NCBI GenBank assembly: GCA_046160485.1
Contig: JBJXGV010000070.1
Coordinates: 1-64,000 of the forward strand
From: JBJXGV01 sp046160485
Lineage (GTDB): Bacteria > Orphanbacterota > Orphanbacteria > JBJXGV01
Reading direction: 5' to 3'
DNA: 64,000 bases
Made by a program: the position numbers and the translations under genes. The notes under the pieces were generated by a model. That model was not told the origin of the DNA. It ran no database searches and saw only the letters and a list, made by a program, of their open reading frames with translations. The number at the start of each line of letters is the position of its first letter. Position 1 is the first letter of the stretch. This document shows positions 51,429 to 60,554 of this stretch, piece after piece.

Positions 51429-52883
51429 TCAGGCCGCGGCGCGCTTCCGCCGGCGTTCCTCGTCGACGAGGCGCATGCAGACGAGTGTGAGCCCGAAGAT
51501 TACCCACATCATGTAGACGTAGCTCGGCGATCGCTGATAGTCGGTGCGGAGCTGGACCACGACGAATGTCGCGATCTGAACGTGCAACACCGTGAGCAAT
51601 CCGGACGCGAAACCTCCTCGTTCCAGATTTCCTCGCATCCGCTTGCCGCTCTCCCAAAGCAGTTTGATCAGAATAAGGACGAATGGAATTGTCCCCAATA
51701 TGCCGACCGTGATCAGCGACCAGAGATAGCCGTTGTGCGGCTGCGCGATGACCCGGTAGTCGAAATAGAGTCCGTGACCGACGAAGATGTGCTCCTTAAA
51801 CGCCGCCCATCCGAGCGCCCACACCTCGGTGCGCGTATCGGGAACCAGGTTCGTTCCGACTTCCGTCGCCGCCATTCGATTCAGAATCGAGTCGCCGTCT
51901 CTGTACGTGGATAAGTAAAAATCGAAGATCGGCAAGATCGTGAAGAGGGCCAGGAAGACGAATGTGTACCGAACGATCTTGAATTCGCGGCGCGTCAGCC
52001 ACAGGAGATACCCGATGGCAATCGCCAGACCGATGAGACCCCCGCGATTCGCGGTCGAGACGAGCGCGAAGATGTCGAGAATGAGAATCGCCGTGTAGAG
52101 CACGCGTCGCGTCACCGTCGTCGCGCGGTAGAGGCGGAATAAGAGCAGAGGGAACAAGATCGCGCACATATCCGCAAGGGAGTCGTGGCCGCCGACGACA
52201 CCCGCCATACGCCGCACGCTTCCCGCGCCATATGTGTAACGCACTCCGATCCAGCCCGGAATGATCGTCGCGTACGGAAAGAAGACCTCGACGATCACCG
52301 TGACGAAAACAAGAAGCCCCATGATCGTCAGCGCGAAGGTCACGCGATCGAGGTCGCGTTCGTCGTTGACGAGGTTGTAGGTGAGGTACATCACCATGTA
52401 GGCGCTGATGTAGAAGAACATGTTCAGCATCCCTTCGCGGAACCACTGCACGTTGGGAGCGTTGTACTGCGAAACCACAAGCGTGATCACCGTCGCCACC
52501 AAGAGTCCGTCGAGCATCGTCTTGCCGCGAACGCGCAACTCGCCCGTCGAGATTCGCAAGAACCAGAACATCGTGATGAGGAACACGATCATCGTGTTCG
52601 TGCTGCCGAAGCTCGTGTACGCGGGGAACGGGAACATGATGATGAAGAACGAGAGACCGAACGCCGGAGGCGCAAGCAGAAGAAGCGTCACGAGCCCCAC
52701 GCCGAGAAGGCCCTTGATGCCGCGTTTATTCGGACTGACGATTTGCCCGCCGAGGATGTAGGCGACAGCGAGCCCGACGAGCCAGAAGACGTGAGTGCGA
52801 AGAAACTCGACGCCGCTCGACACGCCGGCGAGGGCGCGCCGCACCGGCGACCGTGGCGGACGTGTGGCGATCGCCCGGTCCAT
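51429..52883 (-). CDS. O-antigen ligase/polymerase-like (Wzy/WaaL family)
   Basis: Protein of 484 aa with about 12 membrane helices and one large periplasmic loop (about 335-395). That loop contains TRTEVWALGWAAFKEHIFVG and GLYFDYRVIAQPHNGYLW, matching the family pattern W-x-x-A and a late H-N before a G-rich helix. Members ligate or polymerise lipid-linked O-antigen or related glycans. The ATG shares one base with the upstream SGNH stop (TGATG). With Wzz and the GT-C-like protein it forms a small polysaccharide assembly set. Confidence 0.82.
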   Translation of the reverse strand: MDRAIATRPPRSPVRRALAGVSSGVEFLRTHVFWLVGLAVAYILGGQIVSPNKRGIKGLLGVGLVTLLLLAPPAFGLSFFIIMFPFPAYTSFGSTNTMIVFLITMFWFLRISTGELRVRGKTMLDGLLVATVITLVVSQYNAPNVQWFREGMLNMFFYISAYMVMYLTYNLVNDERDLDRVTFALTIMGLLVFVTVIVEVFFPYATIIPGWIGVRYTYGAGSVRRMAGVVGGHDSLADMCAILFPLLLFRLYRATTVTRRVLYTAILILDIFALVSTANRGGLIGLAIAIGYLLWLTRREFKIVRYTFVFLALFTILPIFDFYLSTYRDGDSILNRMAATEVGTNLVPDTRTEVWALGWAAFKEHIFVGHGLYFDYRVIAQPHNGYLWSLITVGILGTIPFVLILIKLLWESGKRMRGNLERGGFASGLLTVLHVQIATFVVVQLRTDYQRSPSYVYMMWVIFGLTLVCMRLVDEERRRKRAAA

Positions 52884-54058
52884 CAGCGACTCGCCGCCGG
52901 CAACGCCGCCGCGCTCGCACCGTTTGTCGCGACGCCTTCGGCCTCGCGCGCATCGAACGCGATGAGCGATTCCGGGAGCGCGGCCGCGACGAAACGCGCC
53001 ATCTTCGCCGCGCCCTCGTCGGTCCAGTGACAGTAGTCCGCGAAATCGGTGTCCGCGGTGGCCAGATTCGCGGCGACATCGACAAGAGGCGCTTCGAGCG
53101 AGTCGGCGACCTCGCGAGTGATTGCGTTGTATCGCGCCATGCCGGCGATCATCCCATCCACCGTCAAGTAGGGCAACCAACGATGCGCGGAGATGGAATC
53201 CGCGAGTGTGATCGGGCGATCCGGTCCGAAGCGAATCTGCTGCGTCACGAAGACGACGTCGGCGCCGCGCGCGCGAGCGACGCGAGCGATCTCTCCTAAG
53301 CGCTCCCGGTAGACGGCTTCGGCTTCGGGAAGCGTGCGATCGCTGCGCGGCGTATCCGGCATCTCGGGCGGCGTGTCGCCGAGCTTCGCGTGGATCTTCG
53401 CGAGGAGAAGGCTGCGTGCAAGCAACGCGGGAGGCCTCGATTCGAAACCGAGGAATCGCCGCTGAATTTCCGCGTGTCCAACGGTGTAGTCGGCGCGAAA
53501 CCCGGGCGCCGCGCTCGGCTGAAGGTCGTTGAGTCCGGCGAACACGACGACGACATCGGGCTGCACGATGTCGAGGTCGATGATCTGAAGTTTCAAGAGC
53601 ATCTCGATCGTCGTGTAGCCGGGGTGGCCGCCGTTGACGACCTCGATCGTCGTCCCGGGAAATCGCTGCGCGAGAAATTTCTCGAGCTGGCGCGGCCACA
53701 TCGCGTCGTCGTTGGTCACGCAAACATCGAACGTCGTGGAGCCGCCGATCGCGAGAACGCGAACGACGCCGGGCGGCTTCGGGCTCGCGAACTCGGCGCC
53801 GCGATAACCGTGCGAGTTGACGCCCGCGCCGCGGCCGCGAGCCGCCGTCGCACCGCCGGGCCGCAGCACGCCGATCAGATACGGATGCGGCATGACAATC
53901 TCCAGGAGCCTTCGCGCTTCCACGTAGCGTTCGACGGCGGGCGTGACCATCCAGCGGCCGAAGCGAATGCGATCGCGCACTCGCACCGCGGCTTCGAGAA
54001 CGCCGAAGAGCGCCAACGCGATCGCGAACATCGCGGCCGCGGTCGCAACTCGTCTCAT
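52883..54058 (-). CDS. membrane-anchored SGNH-family protein of the polysaccharide set
   Basis: Protein of 391 aa. An N-terminal membrane helix (about 5-24), then SGNH blocks: VLAIGGSTTFDVCVT (block I), VVNGGHPGYTT (block II), FAGLNDLQPS (block III) and ADYCHWTDEGAAKMA (block V Asp and His). It probably works in the periplasm as a glycan esterase or O-acyltransferase. ATG 54058 is preferred over an ATG 42 bases upstream because it sits directly before the membrane helix. It is coupled to the O-antigen-ligase-like gene. Confidence 0.8.
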   Translation of the reverse strand: MRRVATAAAMFAIALALFGVLEAAVRVRDRIRFGRWMVTPAVERYVEARRLLEIVMPHPYLIGVLRPGGATAARGRGAGVNSHGYRGAEFASPKPPGVVRVLAIGGSTTFDVCVTNDDAMWPRQLEKFLAQRFPGTTIEVVNGGHPGYTTIEMLLKLQIIDLDIVQPDVVVVFAGLNDLQPSAAPGFRADYTVGHAEIQRRFLGFESRPPALLARSLLLAKIHAKLGDTPPEMPDTPRSDRTLPEAEAVYRERLGEIARVARARGADVVFVTQQIRFGPDRPITLADSISAHRWLPYLTVDGMIAGMARYNAITREVADSLEAPLVDVAANLATADTDFADYCHWTDEGAAKMARFVAAALPESLIAFDAREAEGVATNGASAAALPAASR

Positions 54059-54149
54059 GAGAGTCCGGCTCCCCTGCTCACTCCGCGGCGTCGCTGGCAT
54101 CCGACCAGATCATCGGCCAGCCGGAGCGATTTCGCGATGCCGGGGCGCG

Positions 54150-55334
54150 CTAGATGATCCCAAGCTGGCTTCCGGCGCGCTGGAACGCGTCGAGCGCGCG
54201 CTCGACATCGGCGCGCGTGTGGGCCGCCGAGAGCTGGACGCGGACGCGCGCCTCACCCTTCGGAACAACCGGGAACGAGAAGCCGATGACGTAGATCCCC
54301 TCGCCGAGCAAAACGCGCGCAAGCTCCGCGGCGAGGCGTGCGTCGCCGATCATCACCGGTACGATCGGGTGCGATCCGGGCTTGAGTCGAAACCCGCGTT
54401 CGGCCATGCCTTCGCGGAAGAGGCGCGCGTTGTCGTTGAGGCGCTGGCGCAGATCGTTGGAACCGGCGATGAGTTCGATCGCCTTGCGCGCGGCGGCGAC
54501 GACCGCCGGTGCGAGCGAGTTCGAGAAGAGATAGGGCCGCGATCGCTGGCGGAGAAACTCGACGACCTCGCGCGCACCCGTTGTGAAACCGCCGAGCGCC
54601 CCACCCATCGCTTTGCCGAGCGTAGACGTGATGATGTCGACGCGCCCCTCGACGCCGAGAAGCTCCGGCGTGCCGCGACCCGACGTGCCGACGAACCCGG
54701 TCGCGTGCGAATCGTCGACCATCACGATCGCGTCGAACGTCGCCGCGAGGTCGCAAATGCGGCCGAGCTTCGCGAAATCGCCGTCCATCGAGAAGACGCC
54801 ATCGGTTGCGATCATGCGAAGGCGCTTACCGCGCGTCGCCGCAAGGTGCCGCTCGAGTTCGTCCATATCGCCGTGCGCGTAACGGAGCCGCTCGGCTTTG
54901 CAGAGCCGCACACCATCGATGATGCTCGCGTGGTTGAGCGCGTCGGAGATGATCGCGTCCTCTTCCGTGAGCAGCGTTTCGAACAGGCCGCCGTTCGCGT
55001 CGAAGCACGACGAGTAGAGAATCGCGTCCTCCATCCGAAGAAAGCTCGCGACCTCGGCCTCGAGGCTCTTGTGGATGTCCTGCGTGCCGCAGATGAACCG
55101 CACGCTCGACATACCGAAGCCTCGCTCGTGCAACCCCGCCGACGCGGCCTCGACGATCGCCGGATGACTCGAAAGCCCCAGATAGTTGTTCGCACAGAAA
55201 TTGAGAACATCGCGGCCGCCGACGTGAATCGACGCGCCCTGCGGCGACGCGATGACGCGTTCCTCCTTGTAGAGCCCGGCGTCACGAATCTCCGCCACAG
55301 CCTTCGTCATGATCTCGCGAAGATTGCCGTTCAT
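54150..55334 (-). CDS. kbl: glycine C-acetyltransferase (2-amino-3-ketobutyrate CoA ligase)
   Basis: Protein of 394 aa of the alpha-oxoamine synthase family. The PLP lysine is in TSTLGKAMGGALGGF. NYLGLSSHP, CFDANGGLFET, DALNHASIIDGVRL and DDSHATGFVG are family motifs and match Kbl. It converts 2-amino-3-ketobutyrate plus CoA to glycine and acetyl-CoA. The ATG has GGGAGGT upstream. The Tdh-like gene 37 bases before it supplies the substrate, giving a threonine-to-glycine route. Confidence 0.93.
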   Translation of the reverse strand: MNGNLREIMTKAVAEIRDAGLYKEERVIASPQGASIHVGGRDVLNFCANNYLGLSSHPAIVEAASAGLHERGFGMSSVRFICGTQDIHKSLEAEVASFLRMEDAILYSSCFDANGGLFETLLTEEDAIISDALNHASIIDGVRLCKAERLRYAHGDMDELERHLAATRGKRLRMIATDGVFSMDGDFAKLGRICDLAATFDAIVMVDDSHATGFVGTSGRGTPELLGVEGRVDIITSTLGKAMGGALGGFTTGAREVVEFLRQRSRPYLFSNSLAPAVVAAARKAIELIAGSNDLRQRLNDNARLFREGMAERGFRLKPGSHPIVPVMIGDARLAAELARVLLGEGIYVIGFSFPVVPKGEARVRVQLSAAHTRADVERALDAFQRAGSQLGII

Positions 55335-55371
55335 CGCGCTTCGACCTCCCGCCGCACGCCTTCCACGAAGG

Positions 55372-56562
55372 CTAGAACTTGATGAGGAGTTTCGGATGCT
55401 CGAGGAGCTTCTCCTCGAATCGCGCGGGGTCGAAGCTGTCGGCCTCGACGACCGTGTCCGTGGCCCCGCGAAGAATCACGTCGTAGATCTTCTGCTGAAT
55501 GCCGTTCGAGCGATCCTCGAGAAGACCGCGCGTCACATACCACGTACGGAAAACCTGTCGCCCGATCACGGAGTGCATCGTGATGCCGTTGACGATCACT
55601 CGATCGAATCCTTCGACGGTGAAGTCGCCGCTCTTCAGGCCGAAGAGGACGACGTCGCCGCCGCGCCGGACCGATTGAATTGCGCTATTCACCGACGAGT
55701 TGTAGCCCGCCATCTCGACGGAGACGTCGACGCCCGTTCCACCAGTCGCCCCGCGCAGCGCCTTGACGACTTCGCGATCGGCCGCCCACGTCGCCGCGTG
55801 CGCCGCGGCGTCTGGGCGCGCGGTTCCCGGCGCGAAGACTTCGTCGGCGCCGAGTGTCATCGCCATTTCACGCTTCGCCGCGTCGGGCTCGATCCCGAAC
55901 ACGCGCGATGCCCCGAGCACGCGCGCGATCAGAATCGTGAAGAGGCCGATCGGCCCGCAGCCGAAAACCGCGACCGTCCGCCCGCGCATGTCGACCTTCG
56001 TGCACGCATGGACGGCGTTTCCGAACGGTTCCTGCACGGCCGCGACCTTCAGGCTGATCTTCTTCTCGTCCGTCGGCCAGAGGACGCGCGCCGGCAGCTT
56101 GATGTATTCGGCGAAGCACCCGTCGCGCGAGATGCCGATGATGCGGTCGTCGTCGCAAACGTGCGTCTCGCCGAGGCGGCACTGATAACACCGGCCGCAG
56201 ATGATGTGCGACTCGGCGGCGACGATGTGCTTCTCGCGAAAACCGTAGTGGCTGCGCGCGTACGATCCGAGCGCGACAATCTCCCCCACCATCTCGTGGC
56301 CGATGACGCGGCACGTTTTCTTCTCCGCGCGAAGCGACTCGAAGATCATTCCCTTGAACGACTGCCGAAACCAGATCCCGCGATCGGAGCCACAAACGCC
56401 GGCGTAGATCACTTTGACGATCGTCGCGGCGGCGTCCTCCGGATCGGACTCCTGCTTGAGCACGGGCCGCGGCACCTCCATCTTGCGGAAGCCCTTCGTG
56501 GTATCCCAGTCGTCGCGGGCCTTGTCGTAGACGAGGGCGAGCATGCCGTCGCCAGAACTCAT
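55372..56562 (-). CDS. tdh: zinc-dependent dehydrogenase, L-threonine 3-dehydrogenase-like
   Basis: Protein of 396 aa of the medium-chain dehydrogenase family. GVCGSDRGIWF and GHEMVGE carry catalytic zinc ligands, CGRCYQCRLGETHVC the four structural-zinc cysteines, and VAVFGCGPIGLF the NAD-binding motif. Pairing with kbl points to L-threonine 3-dehydrogenase. It is about 55 residues longer than E. coli Tdh, so another polyol or glucose dehydrogenase specificity cannot be excluded. The ATG follows TGGAGGA and overlaps the queG stop (ATGA). Confidence 0.82.
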   Translation of the reverse strand: MSSGDGMLALVYDKARDDWDTTKGFRKMEVPRPVLKQESDPEDAAATIVKVIYAGVCGSDRGIWFRQSFKGMIFESLRAEKKTCRVIGHEMVGEIVALGSYARSHYGFREKHIVAAESHIICGRCYQCRLGETHVCDDDRIIGISRDGCFAEYIKLPARVLWPTDEKKISLKVAAVQEPFGNAVHACTKVDMRGRTVAVFGCGPIGLFTILIARVLGASRVFGIEPDAAKREMAMTLGADEVFAPGTARPDAAAHAATWAADREVVKALRGATGGTGVDVSVEMAGYNSSVNSAIQSVRRGGDVVLFGLKSGDFTVEGFDRVIVNGITMHSVIGRQVFRTWYVTRGLLEDRSNGIQQKIYDVILRGATDTVVEADSFDPARFEEKLLEHPKLLIKF

Positions 56563-57536
56563 GTCGGTTCCTCCAGGAGAAATCGTGCGTTGCGGCGAAG
56601 TCCGTCGCGGCGCGCGCGTGTCAGCGCGGTGCCGGCGAATCGGTCGCGATATTCGTCTTTCGTCAGATGGGCAACAGCCTCGAGCGCGAGCCCCGATAGG
56701 CCCGGGCGCGGCAGAAAATCGTCGGTCGACGTCTCTTGCTCGAAGCGATTCCACGGGCAAACCTCTTGGCAGATGTCACAGCCGAAGAGCCACCCTTCCA
56801 TTTTTCCGCGGAACGCGTCGGGAATCTTGCCGCGATGCTCGATGGTCGCGTACGAGATGCAGCGCGTGGCATCGAGCTCGTACGGCGCGGTGATCGCCTG
56901 CGTGGGACACGCCTCGATGCACCGCACGCAGGTGCCGCAGTAGTCGAACGCGAACGGCTCATCGAAATCGAGCGGGATAGTCAAGAGGATCTCGCCGAGC
57001 AGAATCCAGGAGCCGTACGACTGCGTGATGAGGTTCGTGTGTTTGCCGATCCAACCGATCCCCGCGCGCTCGGCGATCGCTTTCTCGAAGAGCGGGACCG
57101 CGTCGGCGGAGACGCGACCCTCGCACCCCGGCGACATCTCGATGATCGCCCCGAGAAGAGAGGTGAGCCGCTCGCGCAGGACGGCGTGGTAGTCGCGCCC
57201 CCACGCGTACCGCGCGACCGCCCCGCCCGCGGGCCCGACATCCGACGCGTCGCGCTTCCCGGTAAAATAGTTCATCGCGACCGAGACGATCGTCCGCGCG
57301 CCCGGAAAGAGCGTGCGCGGATCGCGCCGCGCGTCGGCGGCGTCCGCCATGTAGCGCATCGTGCCGTGGCGCCCGGCGGCAATCCACTCGGAGAGCCGCG
57401 CCGCCTCCGCGTCGAACGGGTCGGCACTCGTCACGCCGACGCAATCGAATCCGAGCGCGAACGCGCGTTCCTTCACGCGCCGCGTCAACTCCGACTGCGA
57501 GATCACGAACTCAGAGGTTGACGTACTTGGGGCCAT
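56559..57536 (-). CDS. queG: epoxyqueuosine reductase
   Basis: Protein of 325 aa. SADAVPLFEKAIAERAG holds the catalytic Asp region and GWIGKHTNLI the cobalamin-side motif. Two iron-sulfur motifs, CGTCVRCIEACP and CDICQEVCPW, follow. QueG reduces epoxyqueuosine in tRNA to queuosine using cobalamin. ATG 57536 overlaps the ETF-QO gene by 26 bases and has GAAGG upstream; a GTG at 57506, after that gene's stop, is an alternative. No other queuosine gene is nearby. Confidence 0.92.
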   Translation of the reverse strand: MAPSTSTSEFVISQSELTRRVKERAFALGFDCVGVTSADPFDAEAARLSEWIAAGRHGTMRYMADAADARRDPRTLFPGARTIVSVAMNYFTGKRDASDVGPAGGAVARYAWGRDYHAVLRERLTSLLGAIIEMSPGCEGRVSADAVPLFEKAIAERAGIGWIGKHTNLITQSYGSWILLGEILLTIPLDFDEPFAFDYCGTCVRCIEACPTQAITAPYELDATRCISYATIEHRGKIPDAFRGKMEGWLFGCDICQEVCPWNRFEQETSTDDFLPRPGLSGLALEAVAHLTKDEYRDRFAGTALTRARRDGLRRNARFLLEEPT

Positions 57537-59202
57537 CGCCGCCTTCGGGCGTCGTCCATGTGATCAGCTCGTACGGATCCATGACGTCGCACGTCTTGCA
57601 GTGAACGCAATTCGAGAAGTTGATTTGGAGCTTCTTTCCGCCCCGCGCGTCGTCGTCGACCATTTCGTAGACGGCCGCGGGGCAGAAGTGCTGGCACGGG
57701 TTGCCGAACTCTTCGGCGCAGCGCGTGCGGCAGACGTCGAGGTCGGCGACCTTCAGGTGCGACGGCTGGTGCTCGTCGTGCGTCGTCCCCGAATGAAACA
57801 CGTCGGTGAGTTTGTCGACGGTCAGCTTCCCGTCGTACGCGGAGAGATGGCGCACCGGCTCGCCCGCGTCGCGGCGTTTCCGCATGTGCGTGAAATCCGG
57901 AGTGAGCTTCGAGTCGACGCCGGGCGCCCAGCCGCCCGTAACAAGCCCGATACCCGCGTAGACCAACCCCGGGTACATCCCCTTCGCGAATCCCTGGCGG
58001 AAGTTTCGCACCTTGTAGAGTTCGTCGCGCACGTACGACTTCTCGACTCGCGCCTCGAATCCGGCGAGCGACGCGTCGCTCGTGTCGCCGCGCACGAGCG
58101 CCTCGAAGATCGTCTCGGCGGCGAGCATGCCGGTCTTGATCGCGAGGTGAATTCCCTTCAGCCGCTGGGCGTTGAGGTACCCGCCCGAATCGCCGACGAC
58201 GAGGAAACCGTCCCCGTGGTTTTTCGGGATCGAGTACCAACCGCCCTCGGGAAGCGTCTTCGCGCCGTAGTGAAGCAGCTCACCGCCCTCGAGCGCGCGC
58301 GCGACAAACGGATGCGCCTTCCATTCCTGAAACGAGCGATGCGGATCGAACGCAGGATTGCGGTAGTCGAGGCCGACGACGAATCCGAGCGAGAGCAGAT
58401 CGTCCTTCATCGGGTAGATGAAACCACCGCCGTACTCGCGGCTCGAGAGCGGGTAGGCCATCGTGTGGACCACGCGCCCGGCCGGCCATGAGCCCGGCCG
58501 AACTCGCCACACTTCCTTCACGCCGGTGGCGTAGATTTGCGGGTTCTTCCCGTCCGCAAGGCCGAGGCGCGCCGTGAGTGCCTTCGCGAGGCTCCCGCGC
58601 GGCCCTTCGGCGAATACGGTGACGTCGGCCTTTACGTCCGGTCCGGGCTCGTAATTCGCCTTCGGACTCCCGTCCTTGTCGACGCCGCGATCCATCGTGC
58701 GAACGCCGGCGACGCGGCGTCCGTTAAGAAGCGTCTCGCTCCCGGGAAAGCCCGTGAAGACCTCGACTCCGCGGGCCTGCGCCTGGGCTCCCATCCAACG
58801 CACGACCTTGTGGAGCGACACGATATGATTCCCGTCGTTGCGCAGGGGCGGCGGCGTGAACGGAAACGGGATCGTGCCGGTTCGAGTCATCATGAGGAGC
58901 GCTTCCGAATGAACCTTGCCCTCGGAGGGAAACCCTTGCGCCTCGAAGTCCGGGATCAGTTCGGTGAGCGCGACCGGGTCCATCACCGCGCCGGAGAGCG
59001 TGTGAAAACCGAGTTCGGCGGCCTTTTCGATCACGACGATCCCGGACTCGCAGACGGGCTTGCCTCCCGGCACGAGCCCAGCGGAGACGCGCTCGTTGTG
59101 CGATTTACAGAGATCGGAGAGGCGGATCGCCGCGGCGAGTCCGGCGGGCCCGGCGCCGACGATGCAGACGTTCACGTCGAGTGTTTCGCGCTCGCGCGGC
59201 AT
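57511..59202 (-). CDS. electron-transfer flavoprotein-ubiquinone oxidoreductase
   Basis: Protein of 563 aa. The N-terminal FAD motif VCIVGAGPAGLAAAIRL, SGAVMDPVAL, YPMKDDLLSLGFVVGLDY and GDSGGYLNAQRLKGIH are ETF-QO features. The C-terminal 4Fe-4S site is built from CQHFCP and NCVHCKTCD, and the protein ends with the typical GPKYVNL. It moves electrons from ETF to the quinone pool at the inner membrane. ATG 59202 has AGGGAG upstream; an in-frame extension to 59301 is not supported. No etfA or etfB gene is in the window. Confidence 0.93.
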   Translation of the reverse strand: MPRERETLDVNVCIVGAGPAGLAAAIRLSDLCKSHNERVSAGLVPGGKPVCESGIVVIEKAAELGFHTLSGAVMDPVALTELIPDFEAQGFPSEGKVHSEALLMMTRTGTIPFPFTPPPLRNDGNHIVSLHKVVRWMGAQAQARGVEVFTGFPGSETLLNGRRVAGVRTMDRGVDKDGSPKANYEPGPDVKADVTVFAEGPRGSLAKALTARLGLADGKNPQIYATGVKEVWRVRPGSWPAGRVVHTMAYPLSSREYGGGFIYPMKDDLLSLGFVVGLDYRNPAFDPHRSFQEWKAHPFVARALEGGELLHYGAKTLPEGGWYSIPKNHGDGFLVVGDSGGYLNAQRLKGIHLAIKTGMLAAETIFEALVRGDTSDASLAGFEARVEKSYVRDELYKVRNFRQGFAKGMYPGLVYAGIGLVTGGWAPGVDSKLTPDFTHMRKRRDAGEPVRHLSAYDGKLTVDKLTDVFHSGTTHDEHQPSHLKVADLDVCRTRCAEEFGNPCQHFCPAAVYEMVDDDARGGKKLQINFSNCVHCKTCDVMDPYELITWTTPEGGDGPKYVNL

Positions 59203-59257
59203 TGGCTGGCTCCCTAATGGCTTACGATTTCGGGCGGGCGGCGCGGGCGCGCCGTCC

Positions 59258-59273
59258 GCCGAGGTATCTCGGC
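59258..59273. repeat. short hairpin next to terminator
   Basis: GCCGAG and CTCGGC form a perfect 6-pair stem with a 4-base loop, immediately adjoining the A tract of the neighbouring terminator, upstream of the ETF-QO gene. Its role is unclear. Confidence 0.4.
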
Positions 59274-59307
59274 AAAAAAAACACCCTGCGCAAGATAGCA
59301 CAGGGTG
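59274..59307 (-). terminator. rho-independent terminator of the small zinc-protein gene
   Basis: Minus strand: CACCCTG and CAGGGTG form a 7-pair stem that extends to 10 pairs with one T-G pair around a 6-base loop, followed directly by eight T residues (A tract 59274-59281). It lies 31 bases after the stop at 59338 and insulates the ETF-QO unit. Confidence 0.85.
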
Positions 59308-59337
59308 GGTACCGCCTCAACGAAGAGGCTCGAAGGC

Positions 59338-59502
59338 TTAAACGCGCAGACTCGGCGCGTGCCGGGCGATCTTCGAACAACAATGCTCGGCGTAATTCTT
59401 CACGTTGTAGCGCATTCCGCAGATCGGACATGGGAACCGCCCATCCGGCACGGAGAACTTCTCAACGTCGGGAAACAGGAGCGCGATCTTCTTCTTCATC
59501 AT
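59338..59502 (-). CDS. small zinc-binding protein (C-x-x-C, H-C-C)
   Basis: Protein of 54 aa, translated by hand from the minus strand. It starts MMKKKIALLFPDVEKF, then FPCPICGMRYNVKNYAEHCC and ends with a basic tail, HAPSLRV. CPIC plus EHCC gives a plausible four-ligand zinc knuckle. Evidence that it is real: AGGT about 9 bases before the ATG pair, a strong terminator just after the stop, and its place in an otherwise empty stretch. Function unknown; such mini zinc fingers often bind nucleic acid or protein partners. Confidence 0.65.
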   Translation of the reverse strand: MMKKKIALLFPDVEKFSVPDGRFPCPICGMRYNVKNYAEHCCSKIARHAPSLRV

Positions 59503-59684
59503 CCGCCTGACCTCGCTTACGGCACTGTTCGTAGGACAATTTTCCCAGGGGCCTCGGGCAACAACCTTGATTCGTTTTTTCGTTCGGGGGTCCGTCGACT
59601 CACGCGTCGTAGGTGAATTGGCAACGCCGACATGGTAACCGAATCCGGCGCGTGCTTCAAGGAAACTCTTAGGGTCGGAAGCTG

Positions 59685-59714
59685 TTGCCGCCGGTCCGCC
59701 GGGGGTGGTAGCGT
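59685..59714 (+). promoter_or_regulatory. promoter of the GT2 gene
   Basis: TTGCCG, 18-base spacer, TAGCGT, then 6 bases to the GTG at 59721, the same spacing as the tdk and lipoprotein promoters. No Shine-Dalgarno is present. Confidence 0.45.
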
Positions 59715-59720
59715 CGCCCC

Positions 59721-60521
59721 GTGTCCGCGTCCCCCAACCGCCCGAAAATCATTGCGGTTATGCCGGCGTACAACGCCGCCGCAACACTCCGCGCCACGGT
59801 CGCCGACATCCCCCCGGGAACGGTCGACGAAATCATCCTCGTCGATGATGCGAGCCGCGATGCGACGGTCGCTATCGCGGAGGAACTCGGCCTCGTCGTG
59901 ATCCGGCACCCGAAAAACCGAGGCTACGGCGGCAATCAAAAAACCTGCTACGACGAGGCGCTCCGCCGGGGCGCCGACATCGTGGTGATGATCCACCCGG
60001 ACTACCAGTACGACAGCCGACTCGTACCGTACGTGATCGGGTTCATCCGAGACGGCGTCTGCGACATGGTTCTCGGGTCGCGCGTTCGCACGCGCCGCGA
60101 GACGATCGACTCCGGCATGCCGATCTGGAAGTACGCCGCGAATCGCTTTCTCACACTCGTCGAGAACATCGTGCTCGGGCTCAACCTCTCCGAGTTGCAC
60201 ACAGGCTACCGCGCGTATTCGCGTCGCCTACTCGAAACGATCCCCTATCACCGGAACGCCGACGGCTTCGTGTTCGACTCGCAAGTGATCGCTCAAGCGG
60301 CGCGGTTCGGGTTTCGTATCGGCGAGGTTCCAGTGCCGTGCCGCTATATGAAAGAGGCGTCGTCGGTGAACTTGAGCCAGGGGATCGCCTATGGGCTCGG
60401 GACACTCGGCGTACTCGTGAGGTTTATGCTGCACGGGATCGGCGTCTCGCAGGAACTCTTCGCGCCGAAGCCAGAAGCGCCGCCCGGCGCAGCGAATGCG
60501 AGCGAGCCCCGCGTTTCTTGA
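59721..60521 (+). CDS. family 2 glycosyltransferase, DPM1-like
   Basis: Protein of 266 aa. VMPAYNAAATLRATVADIP opens a GT-A fold. ILVDDASRDATV carries the D-D motif, and VMIHPDYQYD stands where the D-x-D motif of dolichol-phosphate-mannose-type enzymes lies. HTGYRAYSRRLLE is a conserved acceptor-side motif. One hydrophobic segment (about 225-245) lies near the C-terminus. It probably transfers a sugar from a nucleotide donor to a polyprenyl phosphate, supplying GT-C enzymes such as those elsewhere in the window. The GTG start lies 6 bases from a -10 box. Confidence 0.85.
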   Translation: MSASPNRPKIIAVMPAYNAAATLRATVADIPPGTVDEIILVDDASRDATVAIAEELGLVVIRHPKNRGYGGNQKTCYDEALRRGADIVVMIHPDYQYDSRLVPYVIGFIRDGVCDMVLGSRVRTRRETIDSGMPIWKYAANRFLTLVENIVLGLNLSELHTGYRAYSRRLLETIPYHRNADGFVFDSQVIAQAARFGFRIGEVPVPCRYMKEASSVNLSQGIAYGLGTLGVLVRFMLHGIGVSQELFAPKPEAPPGAANASEPRVS

Positions 60522-60545
60522 CCGCGCACGCACGCCCCTGATAGT
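60518..60545 (+). promoter_or_regulatory. promoter of the M20 peptidase gene
   Basis: TTGACC, 16-base spacer, GATAGT, then 9 bases to the ATG at 60555. It overlaps the end of the GT2 gene, so the downstream unit has its own start with almost no leader. Confidence 0.45.
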
Positions 60546-60554
60546 CTGCGGCCC

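Noticed and set aside
59503..59720. Possible RNA gene in the longest gap
   Set aside because: No tRNA-like cloverleaf, T-loop consensus or strong extended hairpin was found; only promoter-like elements for the flanking genes.
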